This document shows positions 17,408 through 25,858 of a DNA stretch of 64,000 nucleotides, one piece after another; the stretch's first letter is position 1, and every line of letters begins with the position of its first letter. A model generated the notes under the pieces. The model ran no database searches. It saw only the letters and a list, made by a program, of their open reading frames with translations, and was not told where the DNA came from. Made by a program: the position numbers and the translations under genes. Origin of the DNA: G964291335 sp964291335 (GTDB lineage: Bacteria > Chloroflexota > Dehalococcoidia > Lucifugimonadales > UBA3495); contig OZ219748.1 of the NCBI GenBank assembly GCA_964291335.2, forward strand, positions 2,687,836 to 2,751,835, written 5' to 3'.

Positions 17408-18103
17408 ATGACCAGGCGTCCCCATAGCATTGGCAAAAAGCCATCCCCCACCGCAATACCGGCGCCGAACTCCGTCCGGCAATCCGACGCCATCGCCCTG
17501 CTTAAGACCATCCCCAACCGATACGTGGATCTGCTCCTCACCGATATACCCTACGAACAAGTGAACAAGCCCTCCGGCGGACTGCGCCGGATCGACAAGG
17601 GTCAGGCCAATGAACTGAACTTCAACCCTCTGGAATTCGCCCACCATACCCTGCGGGTTACCAGAGGCAGCGCCGTTATCTTCTGCGGAAAAGAACAGTT
17701 CAGTCTGCTCTACGAACATTTTGACCGCCAGGGATTTACCACCCGAATGATTGTCTGGGAGAAAACCAATCCGATGCCGATGAACGGAAAGCACATATTT
17801 CTCTCCGGCGTAGAATGCGCGGTTCACTTCCGAAAGCCGGGCGCAGCCTTCAACGGCCACTGCCGGAACACAGTCTTCCGGTTCCCCAACGGAAGCAGCC
17901 GCCGGCACCCCACGGAAAAAACGCTCGCACTGTTCCGGGAACTGATCGAACTGCTGACCAACCCGGGAGATCTGGTCTGCGACCCATGTATCGGCGCCGG
18001 CACTACCGCCGTCGCCTGCCAGCAGCTGAACCGCCGCTGGATCGGCGGCGACATCAACCCCGAATACGTTCACCTGACCAACAACCGACTGGGACAGCTG
18101 TGA
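17408..18103 (+). CDS. DNA methyltransferase, amino-group, beta class
   Basis: 231 aa from ATG 17408; a TTG at 17399 is the alternative. The catalytic motif IV is DIPY (residues about 45-48, within LLTDIPYEQVN), a variant of DPPY. SAM-binding motif I, DPCIGAGTTAVA, comes near the C terminus (about 195), so motif order is beta class. TRMIVWEKTNP and GVECAVHFRKPG are typical internal blocks. No cognate restriction gene is adjacent. It may be a solitary or phage-type N4/N6 methyltransferase. It is GTGA-coupled to the next gene. Confidence 0.88.
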   Translation: MTRRPHSIGKKPSPTAIPAPNSVRQSDAIALLKTIPNRYVDLLLTDIPYEQVNKPSGGLRRIDKGQANELNFNPLEFAHHTLRVTRGSAVIFCGKEQFSLLYEHFDRQGFTTRMIVWEKTNPMPMNGKHIFLSGVECAVHFRKPGAAFNGHCRNTVFRFPNGSSRRHPTEKTLALFRELIELLTNPGDLVCDPCIGAGTTAVACQQLNRRWIGGDINPEYVHLTNNRLGQL

Positions 18104-18456
18104 AAATCGTCAAACTCACCCGGATCCTGGACTACTACGACGGAATACAGACCTTCGCCGCCGAAGACCCCGCCGGCAGTCAATACGTCTGCGTAATGAT
18201 TGATACCGTCGGCGACTTCGGACGCTACGCCGTCGTCAACGCAAGCCCCCAGCGCATGAACGACTTTATGACCGGATCCGTCGACCTGCGCACCCTGATG
18301 CTGGAAACTCCCGGAGGGAAATGGTACATTGCCACCGCCGACGGAACCATCGACGATCCCCTGCTTCTCGAACCTCAGAGTCAGCCCATGACCGACGCCA
18401 ACTGCCTGCCGGAGGCCGGCTTTTTCATCGCTGACCCGGTACGAGAAAACCAGTGA
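18100..18456 (+). CDS. Small hypothetical protein (DUF6575-like)
   Basis: 118 aa. The GTG start overlaps the methyltransferase stop (GTGA). LLTR-type opening TRILDYYDGIQTFAAED, then YVCVMIDTVGDFGRYAVV, and MTGSVDLRTLMLETP recall the DUF6575 layout, from memory and without search. It is probably a small all-beta protein. It belongs to the same operon as the methyltransferase and the frameshifted gene after it. Confidence 0.7.
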   Translation: MKIVKLTRILDYYDGIQTFAAEDPAGSQYVCVMIDTVGDFGRYAVVNASPQRMNDFMTGSVDLRTLMLETPGGKWYIATADGTIDDPLLLEPQSQPMTDANCLPEAGFFIADPVRENQ

Positions 18457-18467
18457 GAACAGGGAAA

Positions 18468-19218
18468 ATGACCAGCCCGATTACGCTAATCACCCACCCG
18501 GACCAACCCCCCCATCGCGGTTCTGCACCCGGCGGAAAACAACCCGGAACTATGGAATCTGACCTGGCTCAGGCCTCCCCAAGGCGCAAGGCAGGTCAGG
18601 TATATCCTGCAACAAGCGGAAAACAAAGTTCTCCCCCACGGCGGCGAAGTAATCCGGTTTCCCATCCCACCGGAACTGCCGGAAACAATAGAACAGCAAT
18701 GGTCCAACGACCGACCGGTTCCCGGCCAGGAAGGATACCGGGAAATACCCCTCATCCGGCCGGACGACGACGGTCTGATCCATGACGATGATGATGACCG
18801 CACGCCGCTGCGCCGCATCAACTGCCCTACCTGCGTCTCCCGTATTGCCGAAAGCCGCGCCCGGAAGTACCGGGAAGCGACCGGCAGCGGGACCCGAACC
18901 ATGTCCTGGCATAGTCAACGCACCGCCGACGCCTACGCCCGGCTGTCCCGGATCGAACTGGCAATGACCCAACGCCCCGCCCGAAAGCAGCCCAAATACC
19001 CGGAGCCGGGGCCGGAACTCAGGCAAAGGTTCAACACCCTGGCAGCCCGCTGGGAACCGGAAACCCGGTCGGATCCCGGCACAAGCCACGAGCATCCCGA
19101 CTACCGGGAAATCATCGGCCTGGGAACCGGCGCCGTGAAGCCGATTCTGGAAAGACTGGAAAAGCAGGGCGGGTACTGGTTCAACGCTCTGGCAGAAATC
19201 ACCGGAGAGAATCCTTGA
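18468..19218 (+). pseudogene. Frameshifted ~250-aa protein with HPDYREII domain
   Basis: ATG 18468 (leader AGGGAAA) begins MTSPITLITHPDQP and meets a C7 run at 18507-18513. The frame then degenerates to a stop at 18785. Dropping one C gives a continuous good frame to TGA 19216-19218: IAVLHPAENNPELWNLTWL ... NCPTCVSRIAESRARKY ... HPDYREIIGLGTGAVKPIL ... YWFNALAEITGENP. The C-terminal ~45 residues match the end of the protein at 22192-22686. The break could be a sequencing error, a real lesion, or slippage. Confidence 0.65.
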
Positions 19219-19392
19219 AACATTATCCTCCACCGAATTACTCTGCAAACAGAAAGTTCGCATTCACCCTTTTGCACCACTCCGGATCCCGGCAGCGCCC
19301 CGTCCTCTCAGACGAGTGAGAACTGAAACTGACCAAATCAGCACAAGGGCAAAAGACTAACCTGCCCCTGGGAAAACAGTAATGGCCGCTGC

Positions 19393-19662
19393 CTACCGGC
19401 CGTCAATACGCTCTCCGATAATGAGCAGACCCGGGACCTGGTAGTAAAACCCAAGAGTCAAAATGGCAAGCAAAAGATTAATAATAATCTTGAAAAAATT
19501 GAACCGGTCATCAACAACAAAAGCAACCCGGTAACCCTGATCATTCAATTCAGGCAATACACGCTCCAAAGACTTGCCACGGCTCTCCCCCATAAACGCC
19601 GGTATCCACCCGCCCCGACCGGAAACCCGCATCTGAATATTCACCGGCTTTGACTGCAGCAT
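19393..19662 (-). CDS. Small membrane protein
   Basis: 89 aa on the minus strand with GGAGAGAGTTTT before its ATG. The C-terminal third is one or two membrane spans (FFKIIINLLLAILTLGFYY then VPGLLIIGE). The soluble N-terminal part ends in a VLPELNDQGYRVAFVVDD segment. It stands alone between two + strand blocks. No family is recognised; a holin-like or stress role would be speculation. Confidence 0.65.
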   Translation of the reverse strand: MLQSKPVNIQMRVSGRGGWIPAFMGESRGKSLERVLPELNDQGYRVAFVVDDRFNFFKIIINLLLAILTLGFYYQVPGLLIIGERIDGR

Positions 19663-19955
19663 AAAACTCTCTCCAAATCGTTAATTCACCCGGAAACAAA
19701 CGACCGGTTCAGACAGGAAAACTCAACCAGGCTATGCCTGAACACAACGCCGTCGATATTAAACCCAAACCGACACACGCACAAGCCATACAACCCCCGG
19801 TTCTATCTCTCAACACTCTCTCCCCGATTCCGCCAAATACGAACCGGAAAACCGACCCCCAATCGTGCCCCTTACAATCCGAACCATGCCCCGCACTACT
19901 GCCTGACGTTCCCAACACACCAAACCGAAAATACCTCCAATCAAAGGAACCGCCA

Positions 19956-20768
19956 ATGACCCAACTCCACACCATCTCCCTGGGCGCCGGAGTTCAATCC
20001 TCCGTACTAGCCCTGCTGGCCAGCAGGGGCGACCTGACCCCCAGGCCCGACTGCGCCATCTTCGCCGATACCGGCTGGGAGCCACAGGCCGTTTACGACC
20101 ATCTTGACTGGCTGGAAACCCAACTGACCTTTCCCGTCCACCGGGTCAGCGGCGGCAACCTCCGCTCCGACTTCCTCAACGGCGTACGACCCGACGGAAC
20201 CCCACATACCACCATCCCGGTTTTCATCCGCAACCTGGAAGGCGGCAAAGGCATGGGCCGCCGCCAATGCACCCGATACTACAAAATCAACCCCATCCAG
20301 CAGGAAATCCGCCGACTGCTCGGACTGCAGCCCCGGCAGAAAGCTCCGAAATCCACCAAGGCGCTCACCTGGGTCGGCCTGTCCCTGGACGAGATCTACC
20401 GCATGAAACCCTCCGGCGTTCCCTGGATCGCCAATGAGTGGCCCCTCATCGACCGGCGTATGACCAGGCACGACTGCCAGCTATGGTTCGCCCATCATTA
20501 CCCCGGACGATCCCTGCCCCGATCCGCCTGCATTGGCTGTCCCTACCATTCCGACGCCGAGTGGCTGAACATGAAAACCCGCGACCCCGACTCCTGGGCC
20601 GATGCCGTATATGTGGACCGGACTGCCCGGGCCAGCGCCCAGCGCGGTCTGGATGGAAAGATCTACCTCCACCCAAGCCTCAAGCCCCTGGATGAAGTCA
20701 AGCTGGACAAGAACGAAGGGCAATTCTCTCTATGGGGAGAGGAATGCGACGGAATGTGCGGACTATGA
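19956..20768 (+). CDS. PAPS-reductase/ATP-pyrophosphatase-like protein (phage type)
   Basis: 270 aa from ATG 19956, AAAGGAACCGCC upstream; the in-frame extension to 19734 lacks an RBS and looks non-coding. SLGAGVQSSVLALLA (residues about 6-20) is the PP-loop; CAIFADTGWEPQAVYDHLDW follows as in PAPS reductases. KALTWVGLSLDEIYRMK and SACIGCPYHSDAEW continue the pattern, and the tail ECDGMCGL adds a Cys pair. Phages and plasmids encode many such proteins, some in DNA-modification systems. No dnd genes are present. Confidence 0.85.
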   Translation: MTQLHTISLGAGVQSSVLALLASRGDLTPRPDCAIFADTGWEPQAVYDHLDWLETQLTFPVHRVSGGNLRSDFLNGVRPDGTPHTTIPVFIRNLEGGKGMGRRQCTRYYKINPIQQEIRRLLGLQPRQKAPKSTKALTWVGLSLDEIYRMKPSGVPWIANEWPLIDRRMTRHDCQLWFAHHYPGRSLPRSACIGCPYHSDAEWLNMKTRDPDSWADAVYVDRTARASAQRGLDGKIYLHPSLKPLDEVKLDKNEGQFSLWGEECDGMCGL

Positions 20769-21076
20769 ACGGCCATCCTGAAGCAACCCACTTTGACTTC
20801 GCCCACACTCCAGGATCCCAAAGGCGCCATCCGACTCCGACCGTGGGAACAACGGACGAACCCGGCAGCAGGCATACTCCGGCAACCATCTTCCCGAAAG
20901 ACGTTACCTGCCGGGAATGTCTCGACGGCATCCGGAGCAGTCAGTATCAACTGACGGTCAGGCAGGTAAAAAACATGACCCCGGACGAATTCGCCGCCTG
21001 GCTGGAAAGCTGCTGGGAAAAAGGAATCGGCAGCCGGTGGTGGCCGCCGGAACCCCCCGGACCCCCGGGGGGATGA
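20765..21076 (+). CDS. Small hypothetical protein, coupled
   Basis: 103 aa; its ATG overlaps the PAPS-reductase-like stop (ATGA). IFPKDVTCRECLDGIRSS is a short Cys pair as in phage and actinobacterial small zinc-finger proteins. The C-terminal end is Pro/Gly-rich. Same operon as the preceding gene. Confidence 0.6.
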   Translation: MNGHPEATHFDFAHTPGSQRRHPTPTVGTTDEPGSRHTPATIFPKDVTCRECLDGIRSSQYQLTVRQVKNMTPDEFAAWLESCWEKGIGSRWWPPEPPGPPGG

Positions 21077-21219
21077 AAAAGTGTGCCAAAGTTGACTGAG
21101 CCCCCCCGGTATCGGTAGCATAAATCGTACGGGGCCGTACCAGGATAAAGCGACTTTCACCCACAGGAGGATAAAACAAGTTACACCCGGCAATAACCGA
21201 TACCACAAAGGCAGAGCGT

Positions 21220-21576
21220 ATGCCGTCATCAACCCACTTCAGCACCTTCCTGTGGGTATTCACAGCTTTATGTCTGGCAGCCTTGACCCTGGTATTGCTG
21301 GATAATGTCCGGAATATCGCATGGGCCAAGGCTGTTGTAACCACCGGACACAGCCTGGGACGCCTGGTTTTCGTAGCAACAGCATTAACATTCATACTCG
21401 TAGAAGGAGGATATGCCTTGATTGGTTACTGGCTGCACCAACAGGACATCAAGAGGGCCCGCGACCAGGAAAGACAGCGGCTGATGGACCGGATCCGCAA
21501 CCACCCGGAGAACGAAACCACCGAGGAACTCATTGCCCGGCTTGAAGCCGAAAACAGAAACCGGAACCAATCCTGA
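21220..21576 (+). CDS. Two-span membrane segment fused to IGYWLHQQ domain (paralogue 1)
   Basis: 118 aa from ATG 21220. The first ~66 residues are two hydrophobic spans (FLWVFTALCLAALTLVLL and GRLVFVATALTFILVE). Residues 67-118 are the IGYWLHQQDIKRAR domain shared with the next genes. A GAAGGAGG site lies 7 bases before an in-frame TTG at 21418, so the soluble form alone may also be made. Downstream hairpin CCATCCCC/GGGGATGG at 21583-21603. Confidence 0.6.
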   Translation: MPSSTHFSTFLWVFTALCLAALTLVLLDNVRNIAWAKAVVTTGHSLGRLVFVATALTFILVEGGYALIGYWLHQQDIKRARDQERQRLMDRIRNHPENETTEELIARLEAENRNRNQS

Positions 21577-21582
21577 CCAGTA

Positions 21583-21603
21583 CCATCCCCAAGGAGGGGA
21601 TGG
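21583..21603 (+). other. Hairpin in the IGYWLHQQ spacer
   Basis: Perfect CCATCCCC ... GGGGATGG arms with a 5-base loop. A related hairpin (GCCACCCC ... GGGGTGGC at 22108-22127) sits in the matching spacer before paralogue 4. The spacers share CACCGCCTCCCC, CTGACACTTCACATAA and TTGCACCGGAGAAAAGC, so gene and spacer were duplicated together. Confidence 0.65.
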
Positions 21604-21660
21604 CAACAGTCACCGCCTCCCCCTGACACTTCACATAAACTTTGCACCGGAGAAAAGCCA

Positions 21661-21843
21661 ATGATCGGCTACTGGCTCCACCAACAGGACATCAAGAGGG
21701 CCCGCGCCAAAGCCCGGGATGAAGAACGACAGAAGATGATAGACCGGATTCGCAGCCGCAAGGAGAACGAAACAGCAGATGAGTTCATTGCACGTCTGGA
21801 CGCGGAATTAAAGGCGGAGACCGAACCGGAAAACAGAGTCTGA
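21661..21843 (+). CDS. IGYWLHQQ family protein (paralogue 2)
   Basis: 60 aa, ATG preceded by CCGGAGAAAAGCCA. IGYWLHQQDIKRARAK, then a basic coiled region (DEERQKMIDRIRSRKENE), then DEFIARLDAEL. The short hydrophobic N-terminal helix followed by a charged helix is shared by all members. Role unknown. Confidence 0.75.
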   Translation: MIGYWLHQQDIKRARAKARDEERQKMIDRIRSRKENETADEFIARLDAELKAETEPENRV

Positions 21844-21860
21844 CCGGAAAGATGAAAAAG

Positions 21861-21880
21861 GGGCGGCAGTTTTGCCGCCC
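21861..21880 (-). terminator. Hairpin with U-run on the minus strand
   Basis: GGGCGGC ... GCCGCCC arms with a 6-base loop, followed on the minus strand by CTTTTTC. It is the only hairpin in this tandem block with a T run. No minus-strand gene ends here, so its use is uncertain. Confidence 0.4.
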
Positions 21881-21919
21881 AGGTTATTCCAAACCAACTC
21901 AATACGTCGGAGAAACGCA

Positions 21920-22102
21920 ATGATCGGCTACTGGCTGCACCAGCAGGACATCAAAAAGGCCAGAGAAGAATCCAGAGACGAAGGCCGTAAAGAAGCAGAA
22001 CAACGATTGATGGACCGGATCCGCAACCATCCGGAGAACGAAACCACCGAGGAACTCATTGCCCGACTCGAAGCGGAAAACAGGAACCGGAACCAATCCT
22101 GA
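21920..22102 (+). CDS. IGYWLHQQ family protein (paralogue 3)
   Basis: 60 aa with GGAGAAACGCA before the ATG. The C-terminal 35 residues (MDRIRNHPENETTEEL, then IARLEAENRNRNQS) are identical to those of paralogue 1, so the duplication or gene conversion is recent. A central insertion EESRDEGRKEAEQR lengthens the charged helix. Confidence 0.75.
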   Translation: MIGYWLHQQDIKKAREESRDEGRKEAEQRLMDRIRNHPENETTEELIARLEAENRNRNQS

Positions 22103-22191
22103 CCGGCGCCACCCCCAAAGGGGTGGCAGCAGCAGGCACCGCCTCCCCCCCCTGACACTTCACATAAGCTGGTTGCACCGGAGAAAAGCGA

Positions 22192-22686
22192 ATGATCGGC
22201 TACTGGCTGCATCAGCAGAACGTCAAAAGAGCCCGCGCCGAGGAACAACAACGGATGGCAGCCAGCATCCGCGGCCAGATTCACAACCGCCGGGAGAAGG
22301 AAACAATGGATGAGTTAGTTGCACGGCTGGACGCTGAACTCGAATCGGCAAGCAGGCCGGAAAACGAACTCCGCGCCCCAATCGCGGCGGCGGCGGGAAA
22401 ACGAGAGGAAGTAGAACAACTCGCAGACGAATGGGAACGAAACCGACCTCGTGGTGTGGACGTAGTTGAAATGGCAAAACACCCGGCATACCAGCGCATT
22501 ATTGAGATAGGAGTTCCAGCGGTGCCGTGGCTGCTGGCCCGCTTGGAGCAAAGCCCAAATCACTGGTTCCTGGCACTCCACGCAATTACCGGAGCTACCC
22601 CGGTGCCCGCTGAAAGCCAGGGCAAGGTCAAGGACATGGCTCGCGCCTGGATTAACTGGGGACGGAAAAACGGATATTGGTGGTAA
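22192..22686 (+). CDS. IGYWLHQQ family fused to HPAYQRII domain (paralogue 4)
   Basis: 164 aa. It begins with the family N terminus (IGYWLHQQNVKRARAEE) and continues through a helical linker into HPAYQRIIEIGVPAVPWLL and HWFLALHAITGATPV, the same domain found at the end of the frameshifted gene at 18468. It ends in a conserved-looking Trp-rich tail (NWGRKNGYWW). The fusion links the small family to a domain that otherwise sits near the methyltransferase operon. Function unknown. Confidence 0.75.
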   Translation: MIGYWLHQQNVKRARAEEQQRMAASIRGQIHNRREKETMDELVARLDAELESASRPENELRAPIAAAAGKREEVEQLADEWERNRPRGVDVVEMAKHPAYQRIIEIGVPAVPWLLARLEQSPNHWFLALHAITGATPVPAESQGKVKDMARAWINWGRKNGYWW

Positions 22687-22691
22687 GCGCG

Positions 22692-23168
22692 ATGTGGATT
22701 GACGAACAGTTTCCCAGTCTGGAGTCAGTCGATTACCAAGTCACCAGTGCACCGGATGACGACTATAACTGCATAGCTTACGCCGCTGGCGACCGATCCA
22801 ACTGGTGAAGCCACGCCGGCGAGTACCATTGGCCCAACGATCGACGGGGACCGTCGATTGACAGTTTGATTGAGGTATTCACAGGGCTCGGGTTTGAGAT
22901 TTGTGACAACGGAGAAGAAGCAACCGGCTTCGATAAGGTAGCCCTCTATGCCAAAGATGGCAACTGGACTCATGCTGCCGTTCAACTACCTGGTGGAGAC
23001 TGGTCCAGCAAGCTGGGACCGGACGAGGACATCAGACACGCCACACTCCAGGCACTGGCCAGTGAGTCCTACGGAACCGTTCACTGCTGCATGCGGCGCC
23101 CCAGCCGCACCGTCAGTGGAGAACCAACCGGCGCCGGTATTTCAACAGACCAGGAGAACCGCCCATGA
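22692..23168 (+). pseudogene. Hypothetical protein with an internal TGA at a Trp position
   Basis: An ATG 5 bases after paralogue 4 opens a frame of ~158 residues interrupted once, by TGA at 22806-22808 after DRSNW. The continuation HAGEYHWPNDRRG ... GFDKVALYAKDGNWTHAA ... SSKLGPDEDIRH is well formed and of uniform quality. Related proteins (DUF7689-like, from memory) carry two adjacent Trp there, so TGG to TGA is the simplest change. The second half alone starts at 22866 in frame. Confidence 0.65.
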
Positions 23169-23395
23169 TCGGCCACTGGCTGCACCAGCAGGATCTCAAA
23201 AGAGCGTATGAAAAAAGCTACTGGGAAAACTTCGAAATAGCCCGCGACCGGGAAAGACGAAGGATCAAAGCTATCATCCAGGAAGCAATCGACACCAGCC
23301 AACCCGACGAAACCGAAGACGAACTGATTGCCCGGATTGAGTCCGCCATCAAATCAGGAAAAGAACCGGCAGCGCATCAAAAGAACTGCCAATAA
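23165..23395 (+). CDS. IGHWLHQQ family protein (paralogue 5)
   Basis: 76 aa, the most diverged copy. It opens IGHWLHQQDLKRAYEKSYWE and ends with a charged helix (DETEDELIARIESAIKSG). CAGGAGAACCGCCC precedes the ATG, which overlaps the stop of the preceding reading frame (ATGA). This suggests the family is kept together with the interrupted gene in one transcript. Confidence 0.7.
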   Translation: MIGHWLHQQDLKRAYEKSYWENFEIARDRERRRIKAIIQEAIDTSQPDETEDELIARIESAIKSGKEPAAHQKNCQ

Positions 23396-23620
23396 TCGGA
23401 CGCCGGCCCCGGCGTAAAAACACCGATGCAGGAACCCCTCCGGACTCAGGACGACATGCGCACGCCCCGCCCCCGGCGGTGAACTCCGGAGCCGACGAAA
23501 GCTTGCCCGGCGAAGTCCGACAAGCAACCCCCACCGAGGGCGACCACGACGACCCTATCTCCACAGAGCAACTCCTTCCACTGCGCGCTAGCAAGTGTGT
23601 TACCAAAAAACGCCGGAACA

Positions 23621-23662
23621 TCCCGCAAAATGCCTCTCAGGGCGAAATAAGGCCAGATCCGG
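23621..23662 (+). repeat. Short dispersed repeat (copy 3)
   Basis: AAAATGCCTCTCAGGGCGAA followed by ATAAGGCCAGATCC, matching the motif at 5166. It lies about 50 bases before R copy 3, as copy 1 lies about 140 bases before R copy 1. The surrounding 23396-23708 has no convincing gene. Confidence 0.6.
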
Positions 23663-23708
23663 CAAAAGACCGGAGAGACTATCCGGCCGGCAGACAGACC
23701 ACCCTGCC

Positions 23709-24006
23709 GGCAAAAATCGCCGTTTTCCCTTACATGGGGAAAAAACGGGGGGTATAAAATTTTGCATTAGATCCCGTTATTTCGTTAAATCGTTAAATGT
23801 TCTAATTTTGGACGATGAATTTATATCTGAAAAAGAGAGAAATCAGAACGGAATTCATTTAACGAGAAATTTCCCTTCGTTAAATTGTTAAATATGACTA
23901 AGACTGCCGCGACCTTGTGGTGAATTCGTAAACGCTCAAATCTTTCCCATGTAAGGAAAACCGCCAAAATTTGCCCGTCATTTGACCGGGTATCGTAATT
24001 TTCAAC
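23709..24006 (+). repeat. R element, copy 3 (diverged, shorter)
   Basis: The most divergent copy. It keeps the palindromes (TTTTCCCTTACATGGGGAAA left, TTTCCCATGTAAGGAAAA right), the GTTAAAT boxes and the hairpin arms, but has changed spacer bases and lacks the mini-ORF start. Conservation of exactly these boxes in a drifted copy suggests they are the functional parts. Confidence 0.8.
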
Positions 24007-24070
24007 ATACACACGAGGGGCGAAACAGGCCGGATCCGGGCGTCAAACCCCTGAAACCGGGAAAACAAGG

Positions 24071-24111
24071 CTGCCGGCGCAAGGTCTTTTAAGAACAGCC
24101 AGCGCCGGCAG
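24071..24111. other. Perfect 10-bp inverted repeat
   Basis: CTGCCGGCGC (24071-24080) and GCGCCGGCAG (24102-24111) with a 21-base AT-richer loop. It follows R copy 3. There is no T run beside the stem, so a terminator is unlikely on either strand. Confidence 0.55.
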
Positions 24112-24591
24112 TTACAATCACCCAAAAAACCAATCCTGATGCAGCGCAAATCATCCGGCGGCCCTACCCACAACCGGAGATACCGCCGCGTGAAGTCGGC
24201 GCACCGGACCCGGAACCGGCAGCGCCACTCCTCCCCCGGCGTCAGCCGCTCCCCGAACCGCGAGAACCCCACCGGAATTACTGACGCCAATCCCTGCCAA
24301 ATGCACCTCCGGTTGAACCAGGACACACAACGCTCGAATAGTCATGAGCAACCACGCATCTACCGCCGGAATCCTCGACCCGGGTATGTCAACCTTCCCT
24401 GACCGGGAGACAACTGCCCGGGTGAACAAGCCCCCCCTGCAATATTCCACGCTTCGGAACCCCTTGGCAGGCCCCCTCTATTCCAGGTCAGGACAATACT
24501 CCGTCAGCGCCTCATAACCCTTTCGGAAACCCTCAAAAACGAAACGACTCAGGGACTCAACCATGGTCCTACAATACGACAAGGAGAAAAA
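24112..24591. other. No gene seen
   Basis: Only Arg/Pro-rich frames without an RBS. The last bases (ACAAGGAGAAAAA) are the RBS of the next gene. Confidence 0.5.
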
Positions 24592-24912
24592 ATGACGATC
24601 GACCGGCAACGAAACAGAGCGGACATCGAACGCTGGAGCAAGCAGGGCTTTAACATCTCCGACCAGGACATCGAAGAACTGAAGCGCATACGACCGAACG
24701 ACCCCGAAGACATACCCGAGCTGAACTACGAAAGCGACGTTCATGCCCAGGTAGCCCGGGCGCTGGAAACCCGGAACATCGAACTGCTGCTGGAAATCAG
24801 CCGGGAAACCAACGAATGGCTGGAACCCCGGGAACAGAAGACCGCCAGAGAGTACCTCATCTGCGCCGCTTACGACGCCATTTGCCAAATACCCCTGCCC
24901 CCACTCCCGTAA
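24592..24912 (+). CDS. Acidic hypothetical protein
   Basis: 106 aa with ACAAGGAGAAAAA before the ATG, one of the better RBSs here. Helical and acidic (QDIEELKRIRPNDPEDIPEL, then VARALETRNIELLLEIS). First gene of a three-gene run of small proteins. No family is recognised. Confidence 0.7.
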   Translation: MTIDRQRNRADIERWSKQGFNISDQDIEELKRIRPNDPEDIPELNYESDVHAQVARALETRNIELLLEISRETNEWLEPREQKTAREYLICAAYDAICQIPLPPLP

Positions 24913-24978
24913 TACCGGCAGAAAAGCCGGTCTGCTATCATCAGCCCGAACCCCCTGAACTCCACCGGAGAATCGACA

Positions 24979-25320
24979 ATGAACCACCCGGACAAACACG
25001 CGGTCGTCTGCCAATGCTGTGGACAATCCTGGGAATACCGAACCTGGCATCACCTGAAAGCTCACGAAGCCGAACTGGAAGCCCACGGCCACGACCATGA
25101 ACTTGAATCGGATTGCGCCTTTGATATCATCCTGTCCCTGACCGACGAGGAGATGGACGAAGATACCGGCGCAACCACGGTTACCTACCAACTAGGCATT
25201 CAGTACAACCTATGCCTGCCTTACCAGTCCGAACCGGACCGGGAACCCGAACCAACCCGAAAAGTCCGCCGCAGATTCGCCGGTTTCCGGCGGCTGCCAT
25301 TACCGGCTCAAAAGGGGTGA
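24979..25320 (+). CDS. Small protein with N-terminal Cys/His finger
   Basis: 113 aa, ACCGGAGAATCGACA before the ATG. Residues about 10-30 read VVCQCCGQSWEYRTWHHLKA, a C-x2-C and two His that could form a zinc finger. A strongly acidic patch follows (DEEMDEDTG), then a basic tail (RKVRRRFAGFRR). The next gene starts 3 bases later, so they are probably co-translated. Confidence 0.65.
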   Translation: MNHPDKHAVVCQCCGQSWEYRTWHHLKAHEAELEAHGHDHELESDCAFDIILSLTDEEMDEDTGATTVTYQLGIQYNLCLPYQSEPDREPEPTRKVRRRFAGFRRLPLPAQKG

Positions 25321-25323
25321 ATA

Positions 25324-25590
25324 ATGCCCACCGAAAACTATCATAACCTGTTGTCGTCCATCAGCCCCGGACAGCAATTGCACAACGTCAACCGGCGCAG
25401 CGCCATCGGCGCCATCGCCGCTGCGCAGCAGGAAGACCTCATTACGGATCAGGAAGCAAGGGAAATGCTCCAAACCCTCGCAGCCGTTTTCGTCATCGGA
25501 GAAATCAATGCGGTGGTCAGCGGCTTTTTTACCCCGGACGATGCCGGCCGACTGGGCCGCCGCTTCGGACCTGAAAATCCATACACCTGA
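25324..25590 (+). CDS. Small hypothetical protein
   Basis: 88 aa with AAAAGGGGTGAATA before the ATG. Helical with an Ala-rich centre (SAIGAIAAAQQEDLITDQEA) and a hydrophobic segment VFVIGEINAVVSGFF. Not clearly membrane-spanning. Last of the three-gene run. Confidence 0.65.
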   Translation: MPTENYHNLLSSISPGQQLHNVNRRSAIGAIAAAQQEDLITDQEAREMLQTLAAVFVIGEINAVVSGFFTPDDAGRLGRRFGPENPYT

Positions 25591-25740
25591 AACTCCATAC
25601 CCGAATAATGACCAAAACCCCTGTACGTGAGCCCTCAGGATCAAGCATAATTACCTTATCCTGGGAACTGGCGGCCCCCCGATCCGGGATGTAAAGAACG
25701 CCGATACCCGGCTGACCGGCCCAGGGGCGCAGGAATAACC

Positions 25741-25772
25741 CTTTGCGGCGCTAACGCGCCGAGGATTGAAAC
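25741..25772 (+). CRISPR. Solitary CRISPR-repeat-like sequence
   Basis: A 32-base sequence with a GGCGC ... GCGCC stem and the ending GAGGATTGAAAC, as in many type I/III repeats. No second copy was found nearby and no cas gene is in the window. It may be an array relic or a chance hairpin. Confidence 0.4.
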
Positions 25773-25858
25773 GCTGTAGTTATGATGGTGAAACACCCGG
25801 CGGCAACCCCGCCGGGCATAACCCCCGACCCGGCGCCAAAGCCTGCAGAACAACAGAG

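Noticed and set aside
22692..23168. Recoding of TGA as Trp
   Set aside because: Many intact genes here end in TGA overlapping the next ATG, so TGA is used as stop.
24139..24402. 87-codon frame after R copy 3
   Set aside because: Arg/Ser/Pro-rich without RBS and no similarity to other genes here.
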